DNA from: Patagioenas fasciata
Taxonomy: Eukaryota; Chordata; Aves; Columbiformes; Columbidae
Assembly (NCBI RefSeq): GCF_037038585.1
Contig: NC_092524.1
Location: 69,216,552-69,280,551, forward strand
DNA length: 64,000 nt
Direction of reading: 5' to 3'
Shown piece after piece: positions 63,788 to 64,000 of this stretch. Position 1 is the first letter of the stretch, and each line of letters begins with the position of its first letter. The notes beneath the pieces are model-generated. The model made no database searches and was not told where the DNA came from. It saw nothing but the letters and a program-made list of their open reading frames with translations. The translations under genes and the position numbers were made by a program.

Positions 63788-64000
63788 GTAAGTAATCCAT
63801 TTATTTTTTCTAAGCTTACTAAGTTTATCTTGTGCTTATAATGTTATTTAGACAGAGTTACTAACAGTGTATACACTAAACTATCATTCTAGTTTACTGG
63901 GTTGATCAAGATAAATGTATTTGTTGATGTTTTGTTAAATACTGAAGTTTGTACAAAAAGTTGGCAGCCTGGTACCTCCTGATTGTTCTGAGAGTAGTGA

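Overview
This is a vertebrate nuclear genome window, almost certainly from a bird. Coding DNA occurs as short exons with GT-AG (once GC-AG) splice sites. The interspersed repeats are CR1 retroposons, several ending in ATTCTGTGA-like short repeats. Introns are compact and the promoters are CpG islands. I cannot name the species. A crocodilian or turtle is possible but less likely given the intron sizes. There are no operons, phages, CRISPR arrays or other prokaryotic features.

Four protein-coding genes are present in the order NEMF(+) - KLHDC2(-) - KLHDC1(-) - POLE2(+). This matches the human chr14 block POLE2-KLHDC1-KLHDC2-NEMF read backwards. (1) 1-17.2 kb holds the 3' 27 coding exons of NEMF; its first ~190 codons lie left of the window. 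(2) 17.2-29.1 kb holds all of KLHDC2: 13 coding exons and a probable non-coding first exon in a CpG island at ~28.9 kb. (3) 29.4-58.1 kb holds all of KLHDC1: 13 coding exons with much longer introns and a CpG island over exon 1. (4) 58.2-60.9 kb is intergenic. (5) 61.0-64.0 kb holds the first two coding exons of POLE2; the rest lies to the right.

How the genes relate: NEMF is the ribosome-quality-control factor that adds C-terminal tails to stalled nascent chains. KLHDC2 and KLHDC1 are kelch-propeller substrate receptors of cullin-RING ligases that read C-terminal glycine degrons. The neighbours therefore write and read protein C-termini, although no direct pathway between these particular proteins is shown here. 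KLHDC1 and KLHDC2 share all 12 coding-intron phases and nearly all exon lengths, so they are an old tandem duplication. POLE2 (DNA polymerase epsilon subunit B) is functionally separate, and an E2F-type palindrome sits just before its start codon.

The most notable sequence-level observations are an obligatory GC-AG intron in NEMF, a 24-bp all-pyrimidine minisatellite with G-quadruplex potential in the next intron, a possible internal promoter with an unassigned 132-codon ORF inside KLHDC1 intron 1, and a possible overlapping upstream ORF in the KLHDC2 leader. I found no convincing unknown biological system.
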